From Rhynchospora pubera (lineage: Eukaryota > Streptophyta > Magnoliopsida > Poales > Cyperaceae), in the NCBI GenBank assembly GCA_028095005.1, contig CM051459.1:129497657-129561656 (forward strand): a DNA stretch of 64,000 nucleotides. The letters run 5' to 3'. Shown here piece by piece: positions 12,726 to 25,077 of the stretch (positions within the stretch are counted from its first letter, which is position 1; each line of letters opens with the position of its first letter). The position numbers and the translations under genes are program-made. The notes beneath the pieces were generated by a model. The model was not told where the DNA came from. It made no database searches and saw nothing but the letters and a program-made list of their open reading frames with translations.

Positions 12726-15611
12726 ATTTCTATGTGAATGGTAAGGCAAGAATTTTTGCATTTAAAGGAAAAATTGATAATAAATTACAAATGAACGCGT
12801 ATCCAAATGACCAAATCATAAAAGCACAATCCAGCTCTAAGCCAGTTGAAAAGTGTATCCTCAATCGAACAACAGTCTACTCAAATGAGAAAAGTATATG
12901 GAATCAAAATATATTCCGCGTATAGCTTGGGAACGCTTCCTTTAGCAGCAGAATCAATCCTTATTCCTAAAATTTAAGGAAAGTAATACTCGTAGAACTA
13001 AGCAATAAATATACTCAGGCACCAGTTTATTAGTACGATTATTGATTTTTTTTTTTAAGAAAAAGAGAGGTTTTTGTCATCTAAATTTTTAAAATTAAAA
13101 ATACAGACGAAGACTTTTTACATTTTTAGACCAACTTAGTGTTTTTACTGTTAAGTCTCTAGACCACATGCCTGATAAATGATTTAACTGACGTGAGTTG
13201 GTAATTAAGTAATTTTTGTTGATCAAATTTATCTTATATATATACGGAACTGACATATATAAATTATTAAAATAGCTAATGATCATGAAATAAAGAATGC
13301 AGCAAGTACAATGGCCAAGGATTTAGGTCCTTTTCAATTGGTTGAATAATGGGGTATTGTGTTATAGTCATAGCCTCATATAGGCCTTGATATAATCACA
13401 TTGCACCTAAAATAAAAGGGAATCTTATACAGCTGCCTCTAAGACCCACAACCAGCTAACGAGAAATGACTCCCAAAAAGAACAAAACCTTCACTAATCA
13501 CTATTGACTAATTCTGTATTTTTTACTAGAAGTGGGATTGTTGGAGACAGCTTGAAAGAGCAAAAGGTATACTAGCCCAGATCACCTCCTAGGACTCTAG
13601 CCTCTGTACACGCTCTGAGTGCCATGTAGCCTCATTGAGGGATGTTTGTTTAGAAAATGTGACATGTCTAATGAATAATCTGACAGCTCCTCAACCTACC
13701 ATACCTATAGCTTCATAGCTATTCATATTTGATGAACTTGGTACAATTGATGAAGAACATGATTAAATAGTAGAACGAAAGCAATATAAGGGTTTTGACA
13801 TCACAAAGTTTTATAACACAACTGATTATACTGCTTTTCTGATTAAATATTTCAAACATTAGAATCTAAACAAAACAAAATTTAAGAAGGGGATTTAAAT
13901 TCCTCCAATTTTCATGCAGTCACAAACTCACAATTTCTCTAGTTAAACTTTTATTTCTTCAAGTTTTTAAAAAAATAAGTATCAAAGTAAAACCTCGAGA
14001 TATAATATATACCATCTTCTAAATGCACATACCAAATATTAAGAGCTTTAAGTATTAATATGTATGGACAATTTTAAGCATTATTTTTTACAATTCTTAT
14101 TGTATCAATTATAAAGTCGAAATTATATATATAATTGTTTCAATCATATTAAATGATCTTACTTCATTATTCGAGTATTAGAATACATGGTTATTAAGGT
14201 TTTAAAAAACAGAGACATTACATAAAGAACTCGAATAAGTTTTTCTTGTACTAAAACAGGGGACGTCCAAAAATAAGAAGACCACCTCGATTAAAGATAT
14301 AATTTGATGTGTTATATGCTTTGCCATTTTGTTATTACTCAACATTTTTTTTTTAAATATTCACTTGTATATGCATGTATGACTCTCATGATCCATTTAT
14401 CATAATAAATACTCTGTTTCTCATCTCAAAATATTAATTATGAGAATAATGTTGTAGAAATTCGTGCCACCAAAATTCTAGCATAGTGTTTCCCTCCTTG
14501 TTTTTTTAATTATTTTTTCTTTTTTTTTAGCAAAAGAACAGGGATCGAGCCCCATCCTTTTATTGATAAAATAGTTACAAACAGCCCTGAAAAAAAAAAT
14601 AATATAGTTTTTTTAATGGCCTAAAATAAATAATATAGTTACAACCAAATAAACCCAAATGTTGGTTACCAGTAACAAGCTGTTACAGACCATCTTGTTT
14701 TTGTTAACGTAGATATTCATTCAATGAATTAAAGTAACTATGTTTCTTAATTAAAAAATTTAAAGAAGTAAACCGGCCAACTTGAAATCACAAACAAGCT
14801 TTAAAATTGACTTCATGTTTATTATAAGCAATCTAGTGATGAATCAAAATTGCTCAATAATACTTTTTGTCAGGATATATAACATATATACGTACACATA
14901 AAAGATATAATGAAATTCTTCAGGTAATTAACTCCTTGAGCCGTAGTTTTGGGTGCACTTATGGAACGTTGGCACAGTATATCTGTATATGGCACAGAGA
15001 AATTAATTGATATTTCTGTCATCGGCATCTCCTGACATCCAATAATTTATTTCTTCAAGTAAACACTGCCGTATGGAATGCACACTCAAAATTTACTTTA
15101 CCAATGCACGAGCAGTCAATCCAAAAGAAGTTATCTTGATTTGGAATACTAAATACTGACACCGCCTTTTAAATTTGGTATGGGGTTATCTTTATTTGAG
15201 AAATGATAACTACATTCCTAAATTTTTATAAATTGCAAGTCCTGCTTTCTTAAATTTTTATTTCTTCATAACCAGGTATGATATTTCTCCTCTTAAAAAA
15301 AAAAATTGGTTCCAATCGAAACAAATAACTAAAGAGAATCACGAATTAAGAAAAGATGAAAACGAGACGACAAAAAAAATTTCATTTTAATTAGTACCAT
15401 TTACTAATTTTCATTTTGAGTCCGTATCTAAATTCATATTTTTGTATCTATAACTATACCATTCACGATCGAACGATATTAGCCAAATCAATATGCTTTT
15501 CTAAAAAAAAAATTCCGAATCAATATATGTTTAATTTACGAACTGCAGGTACTTTAGCCATCTCCGTACCACGTACACAGTAAAACGTAGCTTACTGTAC
15601 TTATATGATAA
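12726..15611. other. intergenic, no gene recognised
   Basis: AT-rich. A region at about 13300-13720 is richer in GC but has no ORF of note and I cannot identify it. At 14505-14600 a T-run is followed by agcaaaagaacagggatcga, which may be the 3' tail of another degenerate retroelement. Nothing else is supported. Confidence 0.35.
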
Positions 15612-15830
15612 GGGTGTGTTTGGATGACCATGGAATAAGGAATAAGGATAAGAAATTTCGATATGCGTGCTTATTTTTATTCTTGTGCAACCCAAACAAC
15701 ACAAGAATAAGGAATTTGGACCCTTATTCCTATACTAACAAAACCATGGTATAAGAATAAGGAATTTGGATAAGCACGCTTACCGAAATTTCTTATTCTT
15801 ATTCCTTATTTCATGCTCATCCAAAACTCC
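15612..15830. mobile_element. Tourist-like MITE, copy G (different interior)
   Basis: Ends are gggtgtgtttggatga and tcatccaaaactcc, flanked by TAA on both sides (15609-15611 and 15831-15833). That is the 3-bp TSD expected of PIF/Harbinger Tourist elements. The long arms pair (aataaggataagaaatttcg with cgaaatttcttattcttatt), giving a near-complete 219-bp hairpin. No ORF is present. Confidence 0.8.
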
Positions 15831-15833
15831 TAA

Positions 15834-16110
15834 ATTTAGTTTCAAAATGACCGATCTAAACCGTTCAATATGATATCTCTATTGAAATCTCCATGCAGAC
15901 CAAATTTTATATTTTTTTTGAAATTTATAAGTACTTTTTCGGTTTTTAAAAACTGCTGTTTTTGAACTGTTCATAACTAATTAGATTAATGATTTTCTAA
16001 GATTTCAAAAAAAAATACTTACAAATTTTAAAAAATATAAAATTTGGTCTGCATGAAAATTTCAATAGAAAGATCATATTAGACATTTTGATCGCAACTC
16101 TCCATAGAAA
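15834..16110. repeat. long palindromic element 2
   Basis: Left arm gaccgatctaaaccgttcaa, atatgatatctctattgaaa and tccatgcagaccaaatttta; right arm taaaatttggtctgcatgaa, tttcaatagaaagatcatat. The centre is near tgaactgttc. It directly abuts the MITE at 15612-15830. Confidence 0.7.
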
Positions 16111-18360
16111 AATTCCTTATTATAAAAAAAAAGTGGTTACCATTTTTTTTTTCAATTATCTGACCAGGATATATTTAAAGGGATTCCTTCTAGCTAGATA
16201 CTAAGTTTTCTTTAAGAAAAAGTGGGAGGTTCACCCACTTCGAAAAATTAAGGTAATTATAGACCGAAATTCAAACCTGAACCATTATCCTAATAGCTAG
16301 GTAATTGATAAATTGAAATCATGTCTTAATTTATTAATTATTTATTTAATCGCAATTTCTTTAAGTAGGACAATATTTTGTATATTATTATTTAATTAGT
16401 ACTTTTTACACTTTTTTTCAAATTTATGATATTCTGTACATGCATTTTACAATTTATATTAACATATTTCTTTGAATGATATTATAAAAATCATCACTAT
16501 TTATTTAGCTAATCATCAGCCATTCCTTTGTTGTTTGTTAATCTGAACATATAGAGATGGAATACTGATATTAGTCAGTAAGAATAGAATGAAATAATAA
16601 TTATTTGATTCGAACTGTACAAAGGACATTTATTGTTGCAAACTTGTAGTTACCCATACTACATAGGAAATAAAAATAAAAAAATTTGAAAGAGAATTTA
16701 TTTGTACCTTATGGTAGATGATCGACGCAGGATGGGATAGGTACCATAAACCACAAAGCCATACGGAATTTCTCAAAAAATTAAGGTATCCCATAATTGA
16801 AATCAAGGCACGGAGACAACCATACCTTTGTCATGAAGCCCATTCCCTGCCTTATTTCATTTGTGATGGAAAGAATAAACCAAATTTGGAGCTACCGAAA
16901 TTTCATTAAAATTCTTTAAATAATTTGTTTTTCTGATCATAGTTGTTTTCCGTAATATAACATTATTTTATGACACAGCCAGACCATCCAGATAAATGTT
17001 GTTATGCATTCTAATAAAGCAATAATTGCAAATGTTGCCACGATGTTGTGCAAAAGCATGGGGTGTTTCACATATGTAAATTTAATTCCAGGAAAATACA
17101 GTGAAAAAAGACAGTTGCGTTAGAACTTGGCAGATGAAGAAGAAATGAAAAGAAAAAGGAACGAAAGTGAAAAAATAAGCGAAAAAAAAGGAGCAAAATA
17201 ATATGTGAGAAGATTCTAATGTCACAATCTTAATTTTTAATCTGTATTTTAAAATATGAAATTTAAATATCAAATCCGAATAATTGAATTTGTTCACCTT
17301 CGTGAGATGTGCATCCGTATATGTAAAAGTTTACAAGGTGGAGTTTTTTTTATAAGTGATTAAGAGAGAGAAAAAAAATTAAATAAATCTAGTTTTGATA
17401 TTTTGATCTACTACTAAAATTATAAAATGTTATGAAAAGCAATCTCCTAAAAATAAACATGATCAATAATTTGAAATTGATTATTTTTCAAAAAAGATAA
17501 ATAAAAATAAGGCTATGGCATTTATATTATAAAAATATTTCGTCATTAGAACCTCTCTGTATGAAAAATATAAATATAATCTTTTTAAGACATCTTATCA
17601 ACAAAAAATAATTATGTTCCATATTTTGTTACAAACTATGCTGCGATCTTATCTCTTTCTATTGTTCCAACTAGATTTCCTCTTAAAAATCATTTTCTTC
17701 CTACAAAATATTCTACAAACACCGTAAAAGAAATTTAAAGCAATTTGAAAGAAAACATCTAGAATAGTCTCATTTACAAACTTTCGATCTCCTTCTGAAA
17801 TTATTTTGTCCCCGAAAGATCAAGAAACCTACTGTGAAATTCTTATCTCAAGAACAAATTTTTTGTACAATTGTCAGCACTATTAATAACGAGAAGAATT
17901 GTGTTACTCCCGGTCCCATGTTTCTGGTCCTCTCACACTTTTTATTCCTAATTAATATTTCAAATCCTAACCTAAACAATCAATTTCAATAGCCAATTAA
18001 ATATATGTTCTATATCACGATCGGTTATGCATATCAAAATTTATAAATACTTGTCTCGTATAATTGAAGTTCTGAATATTTTTTTCCTTCTTTTAAATGT
18101 GTCATATTATTTAAATTTTGGGCACAAACATGATGTCTCATATTTGGATAACCAAAGCATATCTTTGAACCGAATTAGTTTAAACAAACTTATCTTGTTT
18201 ATAAGCACATTGCAACAAACAATGTTATTTTTATCGCCAGCTGGAGCACTACTAATTTTTTTAACTACAAAAGAAGAAAGCAACAGTGCAACACCATGGT
18301 TTTTTATTCCACAAATTAGTGGGAACTTGTAACATTATCCAATAATTTTTACTCTTAAGA
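16111..18360. other. intergenic, no gene recognised
   Basis: Very AT-rich with only short ORFs. No conserved protein, RNA gene or repeat with clear ends was seen. The last part is presumably distal promoter of the bHLH gene. Confidence 0.35.
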
Positions 18361-18366
18361 CACTCC

Positions 18367-18372
18367 CACGTG
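18367..18372 (+). promoter_or_regulatory. G-box (CACGTG) upstream of the bHLH gene
   Basis: A perfect CACGTG in the context ccCACGTGgc, 298 bp before the start codon. G-boxes bind bHLH and bZIP factors, so self- or light/brassinosteroid-linked control is possible. Function is inference. Confidence 0.5.
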
Positions 18373-18498
18373 GCACTCATGTTGTGTGGGTCCCAGGTAA
18401 AATGATTATCAGAGACTCTCCATTTGAGGCGCCCATTGTATCGGACCAGCTGTCAGCTCTCCCTCTCTCTCATATCAATTCTTATCCCAATCTATAGC

Positions 18499-18507
18499 TA
18501 TATATAA
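18499..18507 (+). promoter_or_regulatory. TATA box of the bHLH gene
   Basis: TATATATAA lies 158 bp upstream of the ATG at 18665, a suitable distance for a 5' leader of about 125 bases. It is preceded by a CT-rich tract (ctctccctctctctc). Confidence 0.6.
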
Positions 18508-18664
18508 CAGTTCTCAGCAAAATCAATTAGGAAAAAGAGTAACTATCACTAGAACTTATTTCTATTATCAAGCCAAGTTCAAATATAATTGTAAAAAAGA
18601 TAAGTGAGTTCCATTTCCATCCTTCTCCTATTATCTCATTTCACATATCCAACAGAGAAGATAA

Positions 18665-20526
18665 ATGGCGCCATGCATGGATCCTCCATTACTGACACCA
18701 TCTGATCTCTCCCTCTCAGAAAAGCAAAGGATCTATCTAAATCAGCAGCAGAAGCAATACCTAAATCAATCAGCTTACAACTCCAACTTCTCTCCATTTC
18801 CCACATTCAAACCGATCAATGAGGAAAGTAGTATTGTCAATGTCCAAGTTTACAACCCCATAAATAGTCTTGTTAATGGTTGGCCAGATTTCAGCATGGC
18901 TAGTTCTACAAGTTTTGCAGGGAATGAATGCAAACCAGATCACAGAAAATATGAAGAAAAGAAAAAGTGAGAGCAATGCAAGTTTAAAGGTAACATTACT
19001 AATTCATGAAGTGGGGATCAAATCAAAGATAGAGTTGATGAGATTCAGGTATTTTTCATGGTTAATGTACTTACATAATATTTCTCTTAATTTGTTTAGC
19101 CTGAGCAAAGCAATACTTCAGAGGGACAAGGGGGGTCCCATAAGAAAGTGAAACAAGATAGTAACAATGGCAATCATGAGAGGAATGTGAGCATAAAAGA
19201 AGGAAACCGAAAGGGAAAGAATAAGAAAGAACTAACTACTGAAAGCTCAAAAGACAACACAAAGGACTCGGAGGTGTCGACAGTTACACCGAAGCCTGAT
19301 TACATCCATGTCAGGGCTCGACGAGGCCAGGCCACAGATAGCCATAGCTTGGCTGAAAGGGTACACAGTGTTTTTCTCTCTCACACACAAGAAAGAAAAA
19401 AAGAAATTATTGATTTCATATTTTCATAATTATCCCTCCCAAATTCCCAATGTCTTCAGCAATTCCCCTCTAGTTATGATAGGAATGATTTTGCATTGTA
19501 CTTCTCCACAATATTTCACACGTCCTATACAAGTGCCAAGTGCCAACCACACAAACACGCACACAGAAGATGTTACATAGTCACATTATAATGGAAAATG
19601 AGACAATAAACTACCGTTCTTTGTTCGTTCTTTTTCTTTTTCTTTTTTTTTTTAAATTTTGAAAGAGTAGACTATTTTAATAACAAGTGGAAATGGAATT
19701 GTGGTGTAGGTTAGGAGAGAGAGGATAAGCGAGAGGATGAGATACCTACAAGAACTGGTACCAGGTTGCAATAAAGTCACTGGAAAGGCTGGTATGCTAG
19801 ATGAAATTATTAACTATGTCCAGTCCCTACAGAGACAAGTTGAGGTATGACTAGCTAATTAATCTATCTATATATATTCTCTCGACAATTATGTTCTTTC
19901 TGACAAATTTATTTGTACATAACTTTGCACAATTATTAATTTTGCTATCTCCATGTATAGTTTCTGTCAATGAAGCTTGCTGCAGTCAATCCAACAGTGG
20001 ATTTTGACATTGATGACTTCATTAATAGACAGGTATACAACTCTCTTACACATTCTCAAAAATCAGAAATCAAATTAAATTTTCAAATTTTTAGTTATAA
20101 CTGAAAACTCACTACACAGTATAATTGTTTTTCAGATGATCCCAAGCAATACCAGTTGCCTACCTATGGTAAATGTAATGAACAACCCTTTGGATCTATC
20201 TTTGCTTCAATTCAACCCATTACAACGACCCACTAATTGCTATGCTTTCGAAATGCCTATCGAAAACCCGAATCCTGCCGTCAATGGATCTATAACTGAA
20301 CAAGTCTCAGCCTCTGATGCACTTGGAGATCAGTATCTCAGTGTGAGTACTCACTAACAAATCATTTGAGATATAACTTAACTCCCAACTAGTTGTGTAG
20401 CATCTAATAATCCATATCATGAATTCATGTTTGTAGGCCAATCTTTCTTCTAATTGGGATGCTGGATCACAAAACCTGTACTGCCTGGACCCACAGCAAG
20501 CAAGAACTCTAGGCTTCCCATTTTAG
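18665..20526 (+). CDS. BEE2: BEE2/HBI1-type bHLH transcription factor (frame break in exon 1)
   Basis: Six exons: 18665-18989, 19100-19360, 19710-19844, 19961-20032, 20136-20342 and 20437-20526. Exons 2-6 join cleanly in phase 0. They encode a Lys/Ser-rich linker, then KPDYIHVRARRGQATDSHSL, the basic region AERVRRERISERM and the helix-loop-helix YLQELVPGCNKVTGKAGMLD / EIINYVQSLQRQVEFLSMKL, which is the brassinosteroid-responsive BEE/HBI1/CIB class. The conserved Glu and Arg of the basic region that read E-box DNA are present. The C-terminus is SQNLYCLDPQQARTLGFPF. Exon 1 opens in frame from MAPCMDPPLLTPSDLSL to about SFAG, then the frame leading into MKKRKSESNASLK is shifted by one base; the opening frame stops at 18968. 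One extra G in ggg at 18920-18922, or a short intron ending ttttgcag at 18920, would explain it. About 362 residues if one base is dropped. Either a real lesion, a sequence error or a missed intron. Confidence 0.82.
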
Positions 20527-21202
20527 TAGTTAATTACAAGGTGAGAATAAACAATAATAGCAGTCATCTAATATTATTCTGTCATTCAATGATAATAGTG
20601 AAGTTTGACATTTTAATTCAAAACATTTTTCAGGTATTCTTCATAAAATTTCATCTAACATCATGTATGATAGATTAGATGAAACAACCAGAGACTAGAT
20701 TAGCAAACATCATAAAGTACATATTCGACCAAGTTCATTCTTTGTGCGGAAGTCAGAAGTCTATTATCACACTATATATATCTCTATGTTTTATGTATAA
20801 GTCATTCTAATTTTTGTTCCTTTTTTCAGAAAAAAAAAATAGTGAAAATTTTCAAAATTGTCTAGTTAATGTTGTTTATTCTTCTTATAAGTTTGTGCCA
20901 CCAGCCCACAGTAATTATGCGGATCTTCCTTTTGAGATGTTAATATGGCTTTTTTTTTTATTATTAGCAAGTTTCTTCTTAAGTTCGACAATTCATTTTA
21001 ATATATAAATGACAGTTCAAATGCCTCCATCACGCTCCACCTCTTAAAATTCTCAATAAAAAAAAAAGTTAAAACTCAACTGACACTATCAATTTATTAA
21101 ATGACATCTATACTACTCTGACTATGCACCAAAATAAATGCAATGTTTCAGCTTAATTTTGACATGAAATAATAAAGAAAAATGAATATACACAAGTTAC
21201 CT
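20527..21202. other. 3' region of the bHLH gene
   Basis: 3' UTR and spacer. AT-rich with no supported ORF. It ends at the target-site copy AAGTTACCT (21194-21202) of the Mutator-like element. Confidence 0.4.
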
Positions 21203-21791
21203 GGACCCGAATCCGGTGTAGTGCGGGACACCGTGTAGCGCGCGTACGAGATTTTGATAGTGATTTTAATACATTTAAAGTAATTTTAATCCCATATTTA
21301 TTGTCTAACAAACACGATCCTTTACTCTATTTTTAAAAGATAAATATAATACATGATTTTCATAATATGTTAAAAGATGGCGCGAAACATATAGGATTAT
21401 GGAGACATGTTTTTTATTTTAATTATGTTATTAATATTATTACTTATAATGGAAGGGTATTACATGTATTTATATATTTACTAAATGTTATTTATATATT
21501 TTTTTTGTTTTCTTTGGAATCCTCTATCTCAAGTTTCAATATGTGTCAAAATACGGTTCAACTTTTAAATATGTTTGCTGATTTGTTAGCCCTTGTAGAC
21601 CACAAGAAATTGAGAATTGAGATTTATTTTTTTTATATCCCAATTTCCTACTCCATAACTAAAGTTAGAGTGCACCGAAGGTAAAATTTCTGATATATGG
21701 AAATGATATTGTTCTCCTTCAGTTTTGGAGATTAAACGAGAGGAGGAATGAGGAAAGTTGTTTTTGTTGCCCATACTGTCCTTGAAATGTT

Positions 21792-22160
21792 CACTACTAG
21801 AATTTGCGTTTTCAGAGTCGATAGGCACATGACTTAGCGTGGATAAATTAAGTAAGGACGCTGAAATAAAATCTAGACGGACACGTGGATTCGGGATTGA
21901 TCGCTTGCGTGGTTAGGCGGACACAATGTAATAAGCACGCAGAAGTATTTCACACAAGGACGCTAAATTTATTTGTATATCGACTCAAAGTAATCGAAAA
22001 CTTATCTCTGCGTCGCTAGACAGACACGATTTAATAAGCACGCAGAAGTATTTCATATAAGGACGCCAAATTTCTTTTTATACCGACTCAAAATAATCGG
22101 AACTTATCTCTGCGTCGCTAGACAGACACGTTTTAATAAGCACGCAGAAGCATTTCATTT
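21792..22160. repeat. CACTA-like end with 102-bp subterminal tandem repeats
   Basis: Starts cactactagaatttgcgt, close to the CACTA consensus end. About 2.4 copies of a 102-bp unit follow. The block ctctgcgtcgctagacagac recurs at 22006 and 22108, and aataagcacgcagaag occurs three times. Arrays of short subterminal repeats next to the terminus are usual in CACTA elements. No matching right end was found, so it is probably truncated. Confidence 0.5.
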
Positions 22161-22789
22161 TTTTTTCTTATATCGTCGAATGATTAAGTTTTGAAGTTGG
22201 TGAATAATGCTAAATTATTAACCCCAAACTCAAATATCTTTGAATGCTCTTTTTTAAGTTAAGTAGAAGCCTTGCTACCATTATAAACCCCAAACTCAAA
22301 TTCGATATCAACCATGCATAAATCCGAATCCAGTAAATACAATCCATATTTTTCATTAAATATTGAAAATAACATGCATCAGGTGTAAGAAAAGGTGTAA
22401 TTAAAGTGTAACACAAATCAATTGGGGGCATCAAAATACATCCACATTTTGACAAAAAAAAACAGTGCAATTCATAGATAACAGATTTTATATTTCATAT
22501 CATATACATAATAGTATCATAACAATATCAATTGAAAGAAAATCTAACTAATTTGAAAAGAGAATAGCTGATATCTCATATTTATACTGATATTTTGGCC
22601 AGACTTTACATCGAAATTGTGACTAAAACTGTGATATTATCTTGTTTTTCTGTTTGTTTGGCAAGATTGGATACTGTCATGGAATTTGATTTGTCTTGTA
22701 GGAATTTGGTGGATCAAACATAATCATTGCATAAAGTGATATATTTAAGAGAATGAAATGGCTAAATGGAAGCAATAGCATTGTAGAGC

Positions 22790-24340
22790 TCATTGTAAGC
22801 TTTCCGTCAATCTTTGAATCACCTCAATCGGAGCCCGGATGAAGAACTTATGCTCAAAATACTATTGGTGCGCAATGCTGGCACAAGAATTCGGACCGAA
22901 TTAGCATCAATTCGGACCGAATTGCGTCACAGAAAATTACAGAGAAGCTAATTCGGACCGAATTGTCTGGAATTCGGTCCGAATTGCTATACACGGAAAT
23001 ATTTATGGCTGTGTCCTGAAGGCGTTTTCTCCATTAGGAAGGCTATTTTTCCGCCCAAAATGAAGGAAAATCACGTCCCAGCTGTCCAGGAGAGGGGAAA
23101 GGAGTAATATAAGCATATTCCATCTTTGGAAGAGCTATCTTTCATTCCATTTTTTCCACATTTCTCTCTCCAGCAGATCTAGATCTGGTTTGTGGCTCTT
23201 TTCTCTTAGCTTGTGCGACTTGGACAGAGGTGGGAGGCCGGATTAGAGTTGTTCCTTGCTGCTACAACGAGTTCCGAAGATCCCAAGGTGTTCTCTAGTG
23301 CGACGGCAACAGTGGACAACCTTAGAAACTTGGCTATTTGTTGTATCGAACCAATTCTCTCTTTAATTTCTGAATTTATGTCTCGTTTAAACTTATATTC
23401 TGTTATTTGCGTTGTTTCTCTTAGTATGTTAGGCTAAAAACTTGTTGCTTTAGGGAATGATGTAGCTTAGATTTAGATTTTGCTTGGTTTACTTGTTTTG
23501 TTGATGGATGAAGTCAATTACTCTTGGGGTTTTTATTGAAATCGCTTGTGTTTGGACCGTTTACTACTTGTAATGCTCGACTTTTGTACGCGCGCATTTG
23601 TTGGGAACTTCTTTACATTATATTAATCGAGTCATGTGCAAGTGTTTCGAGGTAGGTCAATGGCGAAAGTCGACCAATTAATAACCAAAAGTGAACGTTT
23701 CTAGTTGGGCGAAAATCTAACTGGATACCTTGTAGAAAACCATTGGTAAACTCGAGTAAGTCCACCGAACAACGAAAGTTGGGGGTGCAATACACTCGAT
23801 GAGGGTTATTCAACACTAGATCCCATTCCAAATACCGTACCCGATAGGCGAAAGCGGAGGGTTAGGGAGTTAGGTTTGGCTAGATGGACCTTTGGCTTGA
23901 ATAAATCAACAAAAGGGTAAACCACAGCATTTACACAGTGGAATTAGCAAGGCCGAATACGACAGTGCTAGGTCTTGCGACTCTGTGGCCAGTTCTAAGT
24001 GAAATCAAACCCTAAGGCATTTTTATTATCGTATCTTAATCCGTTAGAAAACCCCAAAAATATCTATTTTAATCGTTTTGCATATTCCTGTTACTTGCAT
24101 TTGCATAATTTTATTTTCCTTTAATTTGATCAATTTGAGTTACCGATTCTCTTCTCGATTTTTACCGTCTAGATTTAACGAAATAATAAGAATAATATTC
24201 ATATCCATCTCTGTGGGTTCGACACCTTTACTCTACTACAAGCGACTAGTCGAGTACAAGGATTATTTGTTTGACCTTGGTTCACACCCTCGATCAACAG
24301 CAACTAAAATGGAGTTATGTTGGCTACTTCCCAATTAAGC
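22790..24340 (+). mobile_element. Gypsy-type LTR-like segment
   Basis: The phrase aatcggagcccggatgaaga followed by acttatgctc, four copies of an odd palindrome aattcgg(a/t)ccgaatt at 22888, 22909, 22950 and 22971, and a late ctctgtgggttcgacacctt are the style of Tat/Ogre-like Gypsy LTRs. No gag or pol ORF was seen. The outer limits are estimates and I found no TSD, so this may be a solo LTR. Confidence 0.5.
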
Positions 24341-24655
24341 ACTACAGATCGATGTTGTTCCAAACCAAATACTACAGATTTTCCAATGCTTGTCCTTTCT
24401 TTTTTCTTTACATGATCAGCACCGTTCTTTTCACAATATTGTTCCAAACCAAATACTACAGATTTTGTGCTACTAATAACCCGCTCTTTTTTGTCAAATA
24501 CTACTAATAACCGTGTAGCAGGCTCATTTTTTACGGGCCTATCAATCTAGGTTACATGCACGGGGCTCCCTTGTCCATTGAATCTTAATCAGACGGCTAC
24601 GATGCAGCGCTACACGGTGTGCCGCGCGGCACCAAATCTGAATTCCAAGTTACCT

Positions 24656-25077
24656 CCGTGATTCACATGCTCTTGGTACCAAAATAAATATAATCGAAAC
24701 ATCATTAATTTTTGCGTGTGTAAAAATGCATAGATCATATCTAATGGTAAAATTTTGATATTTGAGTTGCAATTTTGAATTATGGAAGTTCCAAAATAAA
24801 AAAAAGCATATTCAGGCCAGTTGAACGCTCCATATACATGTATTCTAGGAGTTAAAGCCATTGGAATAGAAAAAACTTTACACACTTAGAGCATAATTTA
24901 TAAACAAATTAGATAAATTACAAGCCACAATTAATAAAAAAAAAACAAATAGAGCATAATTACAAACAACTCAACTTAATCACAAGTCTATGATTAATAG
25001 GAGGCACAACTAGTATTAAAACTGGATAAGCTAGTACAGTTTACACAGAACATACCATTAGTTGCAAGTCATCTAGA
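24656..25077. other. spacer downstream of the universal stress protein gene
   Basis: AT-rich spacer between the Mutator-like element and the USP stop codon (minus strand). Probably 3' UTR and terminator. No ORF supported. Confidence 0.4.

Larger units (their letters stand above)
21203..24646. mobile_element. Mutator-like element, about 3.4 kb, non-autonomous
   Basis: Flanked by an exact 9-bp direct repeat AAGTTACCT at 21194-21202 and 24647-24655, the TSD length of Mutator-like elements. The ends are related inverted repeats: left ggacccgaatccggtg ... acaccgtgtagcgc, right gcgctacacggtgt ... ggcaccaaatctgaattcc. The shared inner block is acaccgtgtagcgc over about 44 bp. No transposase ORF was found. 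The interior holds a CACTA-like end (21792-22160) and an LTR-like segment (about 22790-24340), so either these inserted later or the element carries them. Confidence 0.75.

Noticed and set aside
24211..24226. gtgggttcgacacc resembling a tRNA T-arm/B-box
   Set aside because: No cloverleaf can be built around it; the phrase is typical of Gypsy LTR ends.
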